Positions 1-6,993 of a DNA stretch of 15,205 nucleotides are shown one piece after another. Under the pieces are notes generated by a model. It saw only the letters and a program-made list of their open reading frames with translations, was not told the origin of the DNA and did not search any database. How positions within the stretch are numbered: position 1 is the first letter of the stretch; each line of letters opens with the position of its first letter. The stretch covers positions 1-15,205 of the forward strand of contig CANJOX010000029.1 of assembly GCA_947475795.1 (NCBI GenBank), read 5' to 3'. The position numbers and the translations under genes are program-made. This DNA is from Gemmatimonadota bacterium (lineage in GTDB: Bacteria; Gemmatimonadota; Gemmatimonadetes; Gemmatimonadales; Gemmatimonadaceae).

Positions 1-41
1 AGCGCCCCGAGTGGCGCGGCGCGGAAGAGCGGAGTGATCAT
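1..41 (-). CDS. Possible N-terminus of a gene running off the left edge (partial)
   Basis: An ATG at 41-39 on the minus strand opens a frame that stays open for 13 codons to the window edge (MITPLFRAAPLGA). It would follow the MFS exporter on the same strand about 195 bp downstream. There is no Shine-Dalgarno sequence in front of it; the bases just upstream are C-rich. Too little is visible to name a product, and a 13-codon open frame is expected by chance at this G+C, so this is only a candidate. Confidence 0.22.
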   Translation of the reverse strand, partial: MITPLFRAAPLGA

Positions 42-57
42 GGCGGGGATCGGGAAA

Positions 58-87
58 GTCAGACAGACGCGCGTCAGACGGACGCAC
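58..87. repeat. Two imperfect 15-bp tandem repeats
   Basis: The units 58-72 (GTCAGACAGACGCGC) and 73-87 (GTCAGACGGACGCAC) match at 13 of 15 positions. They lie in the non-coding stretch 42-235, upstream of the possible gene at the left edge and downstream of the MFS gene. Just beyond, GCGCGG and CCGCGC (100-115) can form a 6-bp stem with a 4-base loop. No function can be assigned. The rest of 116-235 shows nothing recognisable. Confidence 0.5.
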
Positions 88-235
88 GACGGAGGCGCGG
101 CGCGGACGACCGCGCGGCCTGTTCGCTGCGAATGTGCCGTACGCCCGAGGGTGGGTCAAGCAACGAGGTGATGACGTGCCGGTCTCAGCGGTTCGGCGGA
201 TTTCCCAATCTGCGATGGCGCCGTGCGCACGCGCG

Positions 236-1396
236 TCAGCCGCGGGTTGCTCGGGGACGCGTGTGAATGAGCAGGGCACCCGCCAGCGACACGACCGCAC
301 CGACCAGAAAGGGCATGGAGAGCGAGGCCGCACTCGCGACGCCGCTGGCGGCGAAGGGGCCGATCACGCGGCCCATGCTGGCGGCGCCCTGATAGGCGCC
401 GAGCACGCTGCCCCGCTCGTGCGGGGCGGCGGCGGTGGCGACGAGTCCGCTCATGCTGGGATTGAAGAGCGCGGAGCCGACGCCGAAGATGCCGAGGGCG
501 ACCAGCAGCACCCCGATCGAGTGCGAGGCGGGGACACATCCCATCCCGATGGCGACGAGAACGGCGCCGGCGCGGGTGAGGGCCTGGGCGCCGAAGCGGC
601 GCGTGAGGGGACCGATGACGCCGGCCTGGACCACGACGGAGATGACGCCCACGAAGCCGTAGATCCACCCCAGCGTCCGCGGACCGACACCGAGCCGGTC
701 GGCGGTGAAGAGCGCCAGCGTGCTCTGGAAGAGGGCGACGGCGGCGACCACGATGATGGTGGCGATGAGCAGATCCCGGAGGACGGGGCGCGTGAAGAAC
801 GTGGTCATGCCCACGCGTTTCGTCGACTTCGCGCGACGTTTTTCGGGGGGGAGTGATTCCGGGAGTCGGAACAGCGTCAGGAAGAAGGCCACGAGTGAGA
901 GCACCGCGGCGCCGTAGGCCACGCGGGCAAAGCCGGCACCATTCTCGGGGTGGGCGCCGGCCAGGAGGCCGCCGAGCGCGGGGCCGAGGATGAAGCCGAC
1001 GCCGAACGCCGAGCCGAGCAGGCCGAGCGCCTTGGGGCGGTTGGCGTCGGTGGTGATGTCGGTGGTGTACGCGTAGGCCGCCGAGATGTTGCCGGCGGCC
1101 AGTCCCGCAACGATGCGGGAGACGGCCAGCATCGCGCCGGTGGTGCTGAAGGCCAGCATCAGCGACGCGGCGGTGTTGGCCAGCAACGTGGCGAGCAGCA
1201 CCGGACGGCGGCCGATGCGATCGGACAGGCTCCCCCAGATCGGGGCGCCCACCAGCTGCCCGAGTGAATAGAGCCCGAGGAAGAAAATGACCGAGGCCGG
1301 AGCCACGCCGACCTGTTCCGCGTAGAACGGAAAGACCGGGATGATCATCCCGAACCCAATCAGATCGAGAAAGACAACGACGAAAAGTGTGAACAC
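236..1396 (-). CDS. TetA-like MFS drug/proton antiporter
   Basis: The 386-residue protein is a major facilitator superfamily exporter of the 12-helix, tetracycline-resistance-like (DHA1) type, expected in the inner membrane. Helix 1 starts at the N-terminus (VVFLDLIGFGMIIPVFPFYA, about residues 7-26). The loop 2-3 motif A is clear (GSLSDRIGRRPVLL, about 55-68). Helix 5 carries the antiporter motif C (GFILGPALGG, about 134-143). Length is normal for the family. The chosen start is GTG at 1396, because helix 1 begins immediately and no longer start gives a sensible extension; there is no clear ribosome binding site. It is divergent from the small gene at 1445, with 48 bp between them. Substrate cannot be read from sequence: true tetracycline resistance is only one option, and many TetA-like homologues export other compounds or are uncharacterised. 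Confidence 0.9.
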   Translation of the reverse strand: MFTLFVVVFLDLIGFGMIIPVFPFYAEQVGVAPASVIFFLGLYSLGQLVGAPIWGSLSDRIGRRPVLLATLLANTAASLMLAFSTTGAMLAVSRIVAGLAAGNISAAYAYTTDITTDANRPKALGLLGSAFGVGFILGPALGGLLAGAHPENGAGFARVAYGAAVLSLVAFFLTLFRLPESLPPEKRRAKSTKRVGMTTFFTRPVLRDLLIATIIVVAAVALFQSTLALFTADRLGVGPRTLGWIYGFVGVISVVVQAGVIGPLTRRFGAQALTRAGAVLVAIGMGCVPASHSIGVLLVALGIFGVGSALFNPSMSGLVATAAAPHERGSVLGAYQGAASMGRVIGPFAASGVASAASLSMPFLVGAVVSLAGALLIHTRPRATRG

Positions 1397-1444
1397 GGGG
1401 TCTTTTGGGGTGGCTGCGCCGCGGGCGGAAGAGAAGATTGGGGG

Positions 1445-1915
1445 ATGGCCGATGCTTCTGGCAATTCAGGACCCGACGCGGCGCCCGATCGGGCGGCGCG
1501 CATTCTCGACGATTTGCAGGATGCGGTGCAGCGGATGCACGTGCTGGCCCAATCGCCGCGCGTCGTGCTGGCGTCGGGTGCCCGTGATCAGGGGGCCCGG
1601 CCGATGGCGTGGCAGGCGCTGTTCGAGCGCAGCTTCGGGGCGGCGCTGCCGGTGGTGTGCTACCGCGGCGCGCCGGCATCGGCGCTGCGCACGGTGCTCA
1701 CCACGGGCTGCGATCAGGCGCCAACGCTGGAGGCCGGGTGGTCACATCCGCGGCTGCGTGACGCGATGGCGGCAGGGCCGGTGATTCAGGTGTTCCGGGT
1801 GGACCGGCTGCCGGACGATGTGGCGCACGCCCTGCTTGGGGTGATCGTCTTTGAAGAGGACGGACTGCAGTTGGCCGGCGTGCAGGCCCTGGTGCGTGCG
1901 CTCGGACTTTCGTGA
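1445..1915 (+). CDS. Hypothetical protein, 156 residues
   Basis: I do not recognise this family. The protein has no signal peptide or membrane helix. It has a disordered, Ala/Asp-rich start (1-15), a helix (about 17-37), a hydrophobic strand (VVLASG, 40-45), a core with PVVCYRGAP (69-77), and a strand-helix end (GVIVFEEDG, 132-140, then an alanine/leucine helix). Coding character is supported by its position between well-defined genes, its gap-free fit and hydrophobic periodicity. The ATG at 1445 has a run of G directly before it but no standard ribosome binding site. It is divergent from the MFS gene and ends 42 bp before matB, which appears to have its own promoter. A catalytic role (for example the YRG at 73-75 recalling ADP-ribosyltransferases) would be speculation. 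Confidence 0.7.
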   Translation: MADASGNSGPDAAPDRAARILDDLQDAVQRMHVLAQSPRVVLASGARDQGARPMAWQALFERSFGAALPVVCYRGAPASALRTVLTTGCDQAPTLEAGWSHPRLRDAMAAGPVIQVFRVDRLPDDVAHALLGVIVFEEDGLQLAGVQALVRALGLS

Positions 1916-1922
1916 CACGCGC

Positions 1923-1950
1923 TTGACCGAGCGGGGGGGCGGCGTACCTT
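1923..1950 (+). promoter_or_regulatory. Predicted sigma-70-type promoter of matB, leaderless geometry
   Basis: A -35 like TTGACC (1923-1928) and a -10 like TACCTT (1945-1950) are separated by 16 bp in the gap between the hypothetical gene and matB. The ATG of matB begins at 1958, only 7 bp after the -10 box, so transcription should start at or within a base or two of the start codon. No Shine-Dalgarno sequence precedes the ATG, which fits a leaderless mRNA. Confidence 0.55.
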
Positions 1951-1957
1951 GCGCGCC

Positions 1958-3436
1958 ATGTCACTCCTTGCCCTCTACGATCGGTCGTTGCTCGGCCGCG
2001 CCGCGTCCCCCGCGCTTGACTGTCTTGATCCAACCGGCCAGCCCCTCGCGCTGACCTTCGGTGCACTCGAAGCACGCAGCAACCGGATGGCGCATGCGCT
2101 GCGCGCGCGTGGCGTGAACGCGGGCGACCGGCTGGCCTTCTATCTTACCAACCGGGTCGAGATCATCGATCTCTGGCTGGCGTGCATCAAGACCGGCATC
2201 ATCGTGGTGCCGATCAACGTGCTGTATCGCGAGCGCGAGATCACGCACATCGTGAGCGATGCGGCACCGGTGGCGGTGGTGACCACCGCCGCCCAGCAAG
2301 GCGACCTGCCGGCGGGGGTGACGTCGTGGAGTCTCGAAGCCTTGCGTGCGGAGGCCGCGCCGCAGTTGTCGGAGCGGATCACGGTGCAGTGTGTGGCGAA
2401 TACGCCCGCCGCGCTCGTGTACACCTCGGGGACCACCGGCGCCTCGAAGGGCGCGGTGCTCACACACGGCAACTTCGCGGCGAACGCGCTGGCGCTCACC
2501 AGCGCGTGGGAGTTCACCAGCGACGACCGGTATCTCGCCGTGCTGCCGCTGTTCCACGTGCATGGGCTGGGCAACGGCCTGCATGTGTGGCTGCTGAGTG
2601 GCTGCCATATGCGACTGGCCGAGCGCTTCGAGCATGAGCGCGCGGCCGACTGGTTCGAGGCGTATCAGCCCACGGTGTTCTTCGGCGTGCCGACGATGTT
2701 CGTGCGCCTGCTCGAGGTGGCGCCCGAGCGCGCCGCCGCGATCGGGGCGCGGTCCCGGCTGTTCGTGTCGGGTTCGGCGCCGTTGCCCGCCCCCGTGATG
2801 GAGGCGTTCCGGGAGCGGTTCGGCCATGTAATTCTGGAGCGCTACGGCATGACCGAGACGCTCATGAACGTGAGCAATCCGTTCTATGGTGAGCGTCGCC
2901 CCGGCACCGTGGGTTTTCCGATGCCGATGACGGTGGTGCGCATCGTGGACGAGGCCGGTGTGGATGTGCCCGATGGTACGAGCGGCGAGTTGTGGGTGCG
3001 CGGGCCGAATGTGTGCGACGGCTACTGGCGTCGTCCCGATGCCACGGCGGTGGCTTTCGCGGATGGCTGGTTTCGCACCGGTGATGTGGGCGTGCGCGCG
3101 GCGGACGGCTACATCACGCTGGAAGGGCGTCGCAGTGATCTGATCATCTCGGGTGGCTTCAACATTTACCCGCGTGAAATCGAGGAGCTGCTGGCCGAGC
3201 AGGACGGCGTGCACGAAGCCGCGGTGGTCGGGGTGAAGGATGCGGTGCGCGGTGAAGTACCGGTGGCGTATCTCGTGTGCGATGCCGCGGTGAATCTCGA
3301 GGCGCTCGCGCAGCAGGTCCGGACGCAGCTGGCCTCGTTCAAAGTGCCGCGCGGTTTCGTGCGGGTGGATGCGCTGCCACGGACGGCGTTGGGCAAAGTG
3401 CAGCGACATCTGCTGCCGCCCTGGACTGCGGCGTGA
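1958..3436 (+). CDS. matB: Malonyl-CoA synthetase (MatB-like acyl-CoA ligase)
   Basis: This is a 492-residue ANL-superfamily adenylating enzyme that should convert malonate, ATP and CoA to malonyl-CoA, AMP and pyrophosphate in the cytoplasm. Family motifs are complete: phosphate loop YTSGTTGASKG (155-165), YGMTE (296-300), TGD (374-376), hinge region GRRSDLIISGGFNIYPREIE (390-409) and the catalytic lysine K480 in LPRTALGK. The stretch after YGMTE (TLMNVSNPFYGERRPGTVGF, 301-320) is very like malonyl-CoA synthetases, which use this region to hold the second carboxylate. The neighbour matC encodes a malonate-type carrier, which supports the assignment. I chose ATG 1958 over an upstream TTG at 1949 because the TTG lies in the -10 box. 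Another dicarboxylate or short acyl substrate remains possible. Confidence 0.88.
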   Translation: MSLLALYDRSLLGRAASPALDCLDPTGQPLALTFGALEARSNRMAHALRARGVNAGDRLAFYLTNRVEIIDLWLACIKTGIIVVPINVLYREREITHIVSDAAPVAVVTTAAQQGDLPAGVTSWSLEALRAEAAPQLSERITVQCVANTPAALVYTSGTTGASKGAVLTHGNFAANALALTSAWEFTSDDRYLAVLPLFHVHGLGNGLHVWLLSGCHMRLAERFEHERAADWFEAYQPTVFFGVPTMFVRLLEVAPERAAAIGARSRLFVSGSAPLPAPVMEAFRERFGHVILERYGMTETLMNVSNPFYGERRPGTVGFPMPMTVVRIVDEAGVDVPDGTSGELWVRGPNVCDGYWRRPDATAVAFADGWFRTGDVGVRAADGYITLEGRRSDLIISGGFNIYPREIEELLAEQDGVHEAAVVGVKDAVRGEVPVAYLVCDAAVNLEALAQQVRTQLASFKVPRGFVRVDALPRTALGKVQRHLLPPWTAA

Positions 3437-4677
3437 GTCCGGCGCTGCTCTCCCTGCTGGCGCTACTGCTGGTGGTGGCAGCCAGTCTGACGTCGCGCGT
3501 CAACGTCGGTGTCCTCGCGGTCGCGTTGGCCTGGGGTGTTGCCACGTTCGCGGCCGACTGGAAGGTGGAGCAGCTGATGGCGGTGTTTCCGTCGTCACTC
3601 TTTCTGACGCTCCTTGGCGTGACCTTGCTGTTCGGGATCGCGCAAGCCAACGGCACGATGCAGGCGGTCACGCACCACGGCGTTCGGCTGCTGCAAGGAC
3701 GCGCGGTGCTGTTGCCGCCGTTCGTGTTTCTGCTGTCGTGCCTGATTTCCACGAGCGGACCGGGATCGGTGGCGACGACCGCGCTGATGGCACCGCTTGC
3801 GATGGGCCTCGCGCACCGTGCGAAGGCACCGATGTTCCTGATGGCGTTGATGGTCGGCAATGGGGCGAACGCCGGCAACCTGTCGCCGATCAGTGCCATC
3901 GGGGCGCTGGTGCAGACGCTGATGGAGAAGGCGGGATTAGGCGGTCACGCCACGGAAGTGCTGGTGATGAACTTCGCGGCGCACGCGATCGTGGCGGTGG
4001 CCGCCTGGGCGATGTTTGGCGGCCCCGCGATGTTGCGTGGCGGACGGGTCGTGATCGAGGAGGAGGGGAATGCGTTCACCCGGGCGCACTGGACCACGCT
4101 GACGGTCGGCGTGCTGTGGGTGAGCGCGGTGCTCTTTCTGAAGTTCAATCCGGGGCTCACCGCGTTCGCCGCGGCGGAGTTGCTGGTCGTGATTGGTATC
4201 GGGGACGACAGTGCGATGCTGAAGCAGGTGCCCTGGCCGGTGATCGTGATGGTGTGCGGCGTGAGCGTGCTGATCGGCGTGCTGGAGAAGACCGGCGGGA
4301 TGGATCTCTTCACGACCGTCCTGGCGAAGCTGGCCACGCCGGGCTCGGTGAACGGCGTCATCGCCGGCGTGACGGGGCTGATCTCGACCTACAGCTCGAC
4401 CTCCGGCGTCGTATATCCGGCGTTCCTCCCCGCGGTGCCCGGGCTGGTCGCCAAGCTCGGCGGCGGTAACCCGTTGCAGATCGCGATCAGCATCAACGTC
4501 GGGGCGGCGCTGGTGGACGTGTCCCCGCTGTCCACCATCGGGGCGCTGTGTATCGCTGCTGTGCCGATCGGCCACGACACCAGTCAGCTGTTCCGACAGC
4601 TGCTGGTGTGGGGATTCGCGATGACGGTGGTCGGTGCGCTGTTCTGTCAGTTCGTGGTGCCGGTGTTCATCGCCTAG
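3433..4677 (+). CDS. matC: MatC-like malonate/dicarboxylate carrier
   Basis: The 414-residue protein is an integral membrane carrier of the ion transporter superfamily, resembling rhizobial MatC, which takes up malonate. Ten or more hydrophobic segments are visible from residue 4 to the C-terminus. Two related re-entrant-loop motifs mark the two halves: NLSPISAIGAL (149-159) and DVSPLSTIGAL (362-372). Each is preceded by a serine/threonine-rich segment (STSGPGSVATTA 106-117; STYSSTSGVVYP 318-329). This internal duplication is typical of SLC13/CitT-like transporters and places the substrate and Na+ sites between the halves. The start is GTG 3433, whose last two bases are the first two of the matB stop TGA (GTGA overlap), so translation is probably coupled. 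Operon with matB is near certain; malonate as substrate is inferred from matB. Confidence 0.85.
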   Translation: MSPALLSLLALLLVVAASLTSRVNVGVLAVALAWGVATFAADWKVEQLMAVFPSSLFLTLLGVTLLFGIAQANGTMQAVTHHGVRLLQGRAVLLPPFVFLLSCLISTSGPGSVATTALMAPLAMGLAHRAKAPMFLMALMVGNGANAGNLSPISAIGALVQTLMEKAGLGGHATEVLVMNFAAHAIVAVAAWAMFGGPAMLRGGRVVIEEEGNAFTRAHWTTLTVGVLWVSAVLFLKFNPGLTAFAAAELLVVIGIGDDSAMLKQVPWPVIVMVCGVSVLIGVLEKTGGMDLFTTVLAKLATPGSVNGVIAGVTGLISTYSSTSGVVYPAFLPAVPGLVAKLGGGNPLQIAISINVGAALVDVSPLSTIGALCIAAVPIGHDTSQLFRQLLVWGFAMTVVGALFCQFVVPVFIA

Positions 4678-4740
4678 CTCGAGTGGCGTCGAGAAACGGC
4701 GTGATGACCGCCGGAGACTCGCCCTGTCGGAGGTGTGCAG

Positions 4741-4746
4741 TAGAAT
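4741..4746 (+). promoter_or_regulatory. Candidate -10 box (TAGAAT) ahead of the WYL operon
   Basis: TAGAAT differs from the TATAAT consensus at one position and stands out in this G+C-rich gap. A start about 7 bp downstream (near 4753) would put the hairpin 4751-4777 at the very 5' end of the message, leaving a leader of roughly 58 bases before ATG 4811. The -35 region (around 4718-4723, CTCGCC) is poor, so an activator or another sigma factor would be needed. Confidence 0.35.
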
Positions 4747-4750
4747 TGGA

Positions 4751-4777
4751 GCATCCGGTTCCCCGTGGACCGGGTGC
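4751..4777 (+). terminator. Hairpin between matC and the WYL operon (terminator or 5' leader stem)
   Basis: GCATCCGGT (4751-4759) pairs over its full 9 bp with ACCGGGTGC (4769-4777), with one G-U pair and a 9-base loop. It is followed by a moderately T-rich run (TTCGTGTTTCGTG). It lies 74 bp after the matC stop, so it could end matBC transcription. It also lies just after a good -10 box, so it could instead be a protective stem at the 5' end of the WYL transcript. Confidence 0.42.
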
Positions 4778-4810
4778 TTCGTGTTTCGTGACCCTTTGCC
4801 GTGCATTGCA

Positions 4811-5917
4811 ATGGCTGCCGCCGACAAACTGACCCGCTGGCTCGATCTCCTCGCGGCGCTCCTCCGCCGGCGCACTGCCGCGACGTTCGCCGAATTGCGG
4901 CAGGACGTTCCCGGGTATGCCGGTGGCGCGGTCGATGAGAAAAGTGTGGGGCGCACCTTCGAGCGCGACAAGGACGAACTCCGCGCCTTCGGGGTGCCCA
5001 TCGAAACGGTGCAGGACAGCGATGGCGGTGAGTCGCGCTACCGGCTGCGGCACGACGCGTTCTACATGCCGCTGCTGGCGCTGTGCGAATCGCGGCTGGT
5101 GCCGGAAGTCGAATTACGCACGATCCCACGTCCCGCGGGGATCGGCTATCAGTTGCTCCCCGTGCTCGCGATTACGCCGGACGAATGCCTCACCCTTCGG
5201 CGCGCCGCGGCGCGGGTGCGCGCGCTGGGCAACGCGACGCTCGACCACGATGCGATGAGTGCCATCCGCAAGCTGGAACAGGATGTGGGGCTGCTGCCGA
5301 TCGGCGAGCCATTGGTCGCGGCGGTAAAAGTGCACGCCAGCACCTTCGATGTGCTGCGCGATGCGCTCACGCTGCGCAAGCGCGTCACGTTCACGTACGC
5401 CGGCATGAGCGCCGACGCACCGGGTGAGCGCACCGTGGAGCCGTACGGCCTCGTGTTTCTCACGGGGCATTGGTATCTGGTGGCACACGATCCGGCGCGG
5501 CGCCGGCTGCGGCAGTTCCGTCTGAGCCGTGTGTCCCGTGCCCGCTACGAAAACACGCGCAAACAGCCCGAGTATGTGATTCCGGACGACTTCGACCTCG
5601 AGCGGCATGCGGCTTCGCGTCACTCGTGGGAGCTGGGCGACGAGGACGCGGTGTCGGTGGTCGTCGCGTTTCAGGGGACGTCGGGGCAGGTGCTGCAGGG
5701 GATGGAGCTGGGCCAGCCCGCCCCCGATGCGGGACAGCGCCTCTTCACCGTGCGCCGCCGCGATCCATTTCTGCGCTGGCTGCTCACCTTCGGCGGCGAC
5801 GCCACCGTTGTGGCACCGGTGGAGTGGTGCGAGCACTGGCGTGTCCTCGTGCAGGCCACGTTGACGGCGCATCGTGTCGCGTCGGTGCCGCCGCCGATGC
5901 GTCAGGAGGTGGCATGA
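4811..5917 (+). CDS. WYL-domain transcriptional regulator, PafB-like
   Basis: The 368-residue protein has an N-terminal winged helix-turn-helix region (about 5-80; KLTRWLDLLAALLRRR then FERDKDELRAFGVPIE), a linker, a WYL domain (about 178-250) and a C-terminal extension (WCX, about 280-352). The WYL signature is intact (GHWYLVAHD, 219-227; partner arginine region RQFRLSRV, 234-241). WYL domains sense ligands such as nucleic acid. The N-terminus resembles actinobacterial PafB, which with PafC controls a LexA/RecA-independent DNA-damage response. The start is ATG 4811 because homology begins at KLTRW; the longer open frame upstream runs through the hairpin region and is not protein-like. No Shine-Dalgarno is visible. 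It is followed by a second WYL gene with ATGA overlap, so the two probably act as a heterodimer. Confidence 0.85.
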   Translation: MAAADKLTRWLDLLAALLRRRTAATFAELRQDVPGYAGGAVDEKSVGRTFERDKDELRAFGVPIETVQDSDGGESRYRLRHDAFYMPLLALCESRLVPEVELRTIPRPAGIGYQLLPVLAITPDECLTLRRAAARVRALGNATLDHDAMSAIRKLEQDVGLLPIGEPLVAAVKVHASTFDVLRDALTLRKRVTFTYAGMSADAPGERTVEPYGLVFLTGHWYLVAHDPARRRLRQFRLSRVSRARYENTRKQPEYVIPDDFDLERHAASRHSWELGDEDAVSVVVAFQGTSGQVLQGMELGQPAPDAGQRLFTVRRRDPFLRWLLTFGGDATVVAPVEWCEHWRVLVQATLTAHRVASVPPPMRQEVA

Positions 5918-6963
5918 CCAGCGCCGACGACCGTCTGCAGCGTCTGCTGTTGGCGTTCCCGCTCATGGCCGATGAGCCGAGCCTGACGCTGGACCAATTG
6001 GCGGCCCGCGTGGGCACCGACGCCAAGACCCTCGCCAACGATTTCGCCTGCCTGGACCGGGACGATACGCCGGCCGGTTTCGTGGACGCCATTCAGCTGT
6101 TCGTGGGTGATCAGCGCGTGTCCATGCGCTCGGCGCATTTCAAGCGGCCCATGCGGCTCACCCGACCGGAGCTCGCGGCGCTCGAACTCGGGCTCGGGAT
6201 CCTGCAGCAGGAGCTCCCCGTCGACGAGCGGCATCTGGTGCGCGGCGTACGGGAGCGACTGCGCGACACCGCGGCACGCCCGGTGGACACGGTGGTCGAT
6301 CGGCGCAAAGCCGCGGGCGCGCGGTCCGCGCGCGGGACCGTCGATGCAACCGCGGATGAGGCCAGCGCGGTGGCTGCGCATGGGGTCGCGGTCGAGGCCG
6401 CGCGTGAGGACGAATGGACGGCAGTCGTGGTGCTCCAGCGCGCCGTGGAAACACATCGTGTGGTGGAGCTCACGTATCAGCGGCCCGACGACGCGCACCC
6501 GTCCATCCGGCGGGTGCATCCGTATGCGATGGTGCGGGCCGATGCGAACATCTATCTCGTGGCGCACTGCGAGCGCGCCGTCCAGTTGCGCGTGTTTCGT
6601 CTCGATCGCGTGACCGATGCCGTGGCCACCGACCAGCCGTTCACGCGTCCGCCTGATTTTTCCGTGGACGCCGTGCTGCAGCAGGGGCATGTGTTCGTGC
6701 AGGACGCGCCCGCCCCCGAGTATCTCGAGGTGCGGTACAGTGCCACGGTGGCGCGCTGGATCGCTGAACGCGAGTCCGGGGCGCTGCAGCCCGATGGGTC
6801 GATCGTGGTGCGCTACCCGCTGGCCGACGAGGCGTGGGCCGTCCGCCACGTGCTCCAGTACGGTCCCGACGCCGTGATCGTGGCCCCGGAGCGGCTGCGC
6901 GAGCAACTCGAACTGGTGCTGCAACGGCTGTTGGACCAGCTTCCGGAGACAGCGACCGCGTGA
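5914..6963 (+). CDS. WYL-domain transcriptional regulator, PafC-like
   Basis: This 349-residue partner of the preceding gene has a divergent N-terminal helix-turn-helix (about 6-50; LTLDQLAARVGTDAKTLAND), a mid helical region, a WYL domain (about 172-240) and a C-terminal WCX-like part (about 268-340). The WYL triad reads IYL (NIYLVAHC, 212-219), with the usual RVFRLDRV (226-233). ATG 5914 overlaps the TGA of the upstream gene (ATGA), and a strong ribosome binding site AGGAGGT at 5904-5910 precedes it, one of the few clear ones in the window. An Ala/Arg-rich, probably flexible insert (about 131-165) lies before the WYL domain. Paired WYL genes in this order resemble pafB-pafC, but no proteasome or pupylation gene is in this window, so the target regulon is unknown. 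Confidence 0.82.
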   Translation: MTSADDRLQRLLLAFPLMADEPSLTLDQLAARVGTDAKTLANDFACLDRDDTPAGFVDAIQLFVGDQRVSMRSAHFKRPMRLTRPELAALELGLGILQQELPVDERHLVRGVRERLRDTAARPVDTVVDRRKAAGARSARGTVDATADEASAVAAHGVAVEAAREDEWTAVVVLQRAVETHRVVELTYQRPDDAHPSIRRVHPYAMVRADANIYLVAHCERAVQLRVFRLDRVTDAVATDQPFTRPPDFSVDAVLQQGHVFVQDAPAPEYLEVRYSATVARWIAERESGALQPDGSIVVRYPLADEAWAVRHVLQYGPDAVIVAPERLREQLELVLQRLLDQLPETATA

Positions 6964-6989
6964 CGGCGTGTGTGTCAGGACGCGCGCCG
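6964..6989 (+). terminator. Hairpin at the convergent WYL / membrane protein gene border
   Basis: Directly after the TGA of the second WYL gene, 6964-6973 (CGGCGTGTGT) pairs with 6980-6989 (ACGCGCGCCG) over 10 bp, including two G-U pairs, with a 6-base loop. There is no T-tract after it. The G-U pairs become A-C mismatches on the other strand, so the structure favours ending plus-strand transcripts over minus-strand ones. Confidence 0.38.
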
Positions 6990-6993
6990 CCGC

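Noticed and set aside
156..1679. Long open frame on the minus strand across the MFS gene and the start of the hypothetical gene
   Set aside because: Its translation is Arg/Pro/His-rich with no domain and it is out of frame with the clear MFS protein; it is a G+C-driven shadow.
1961..3409. Long open frame antisense to matB
   Set aside because: The translation is His/Arg-rich and low complexity, and it mirrors the matB codon pattern; matB has all its family motifs.
3937..5001. Open frame antisense to matC and the WYL gene
   Set aside because: It crosses an intergenic hairpin and two real genes, and its composition is shadow-like (His/Arg/Asp-rich).
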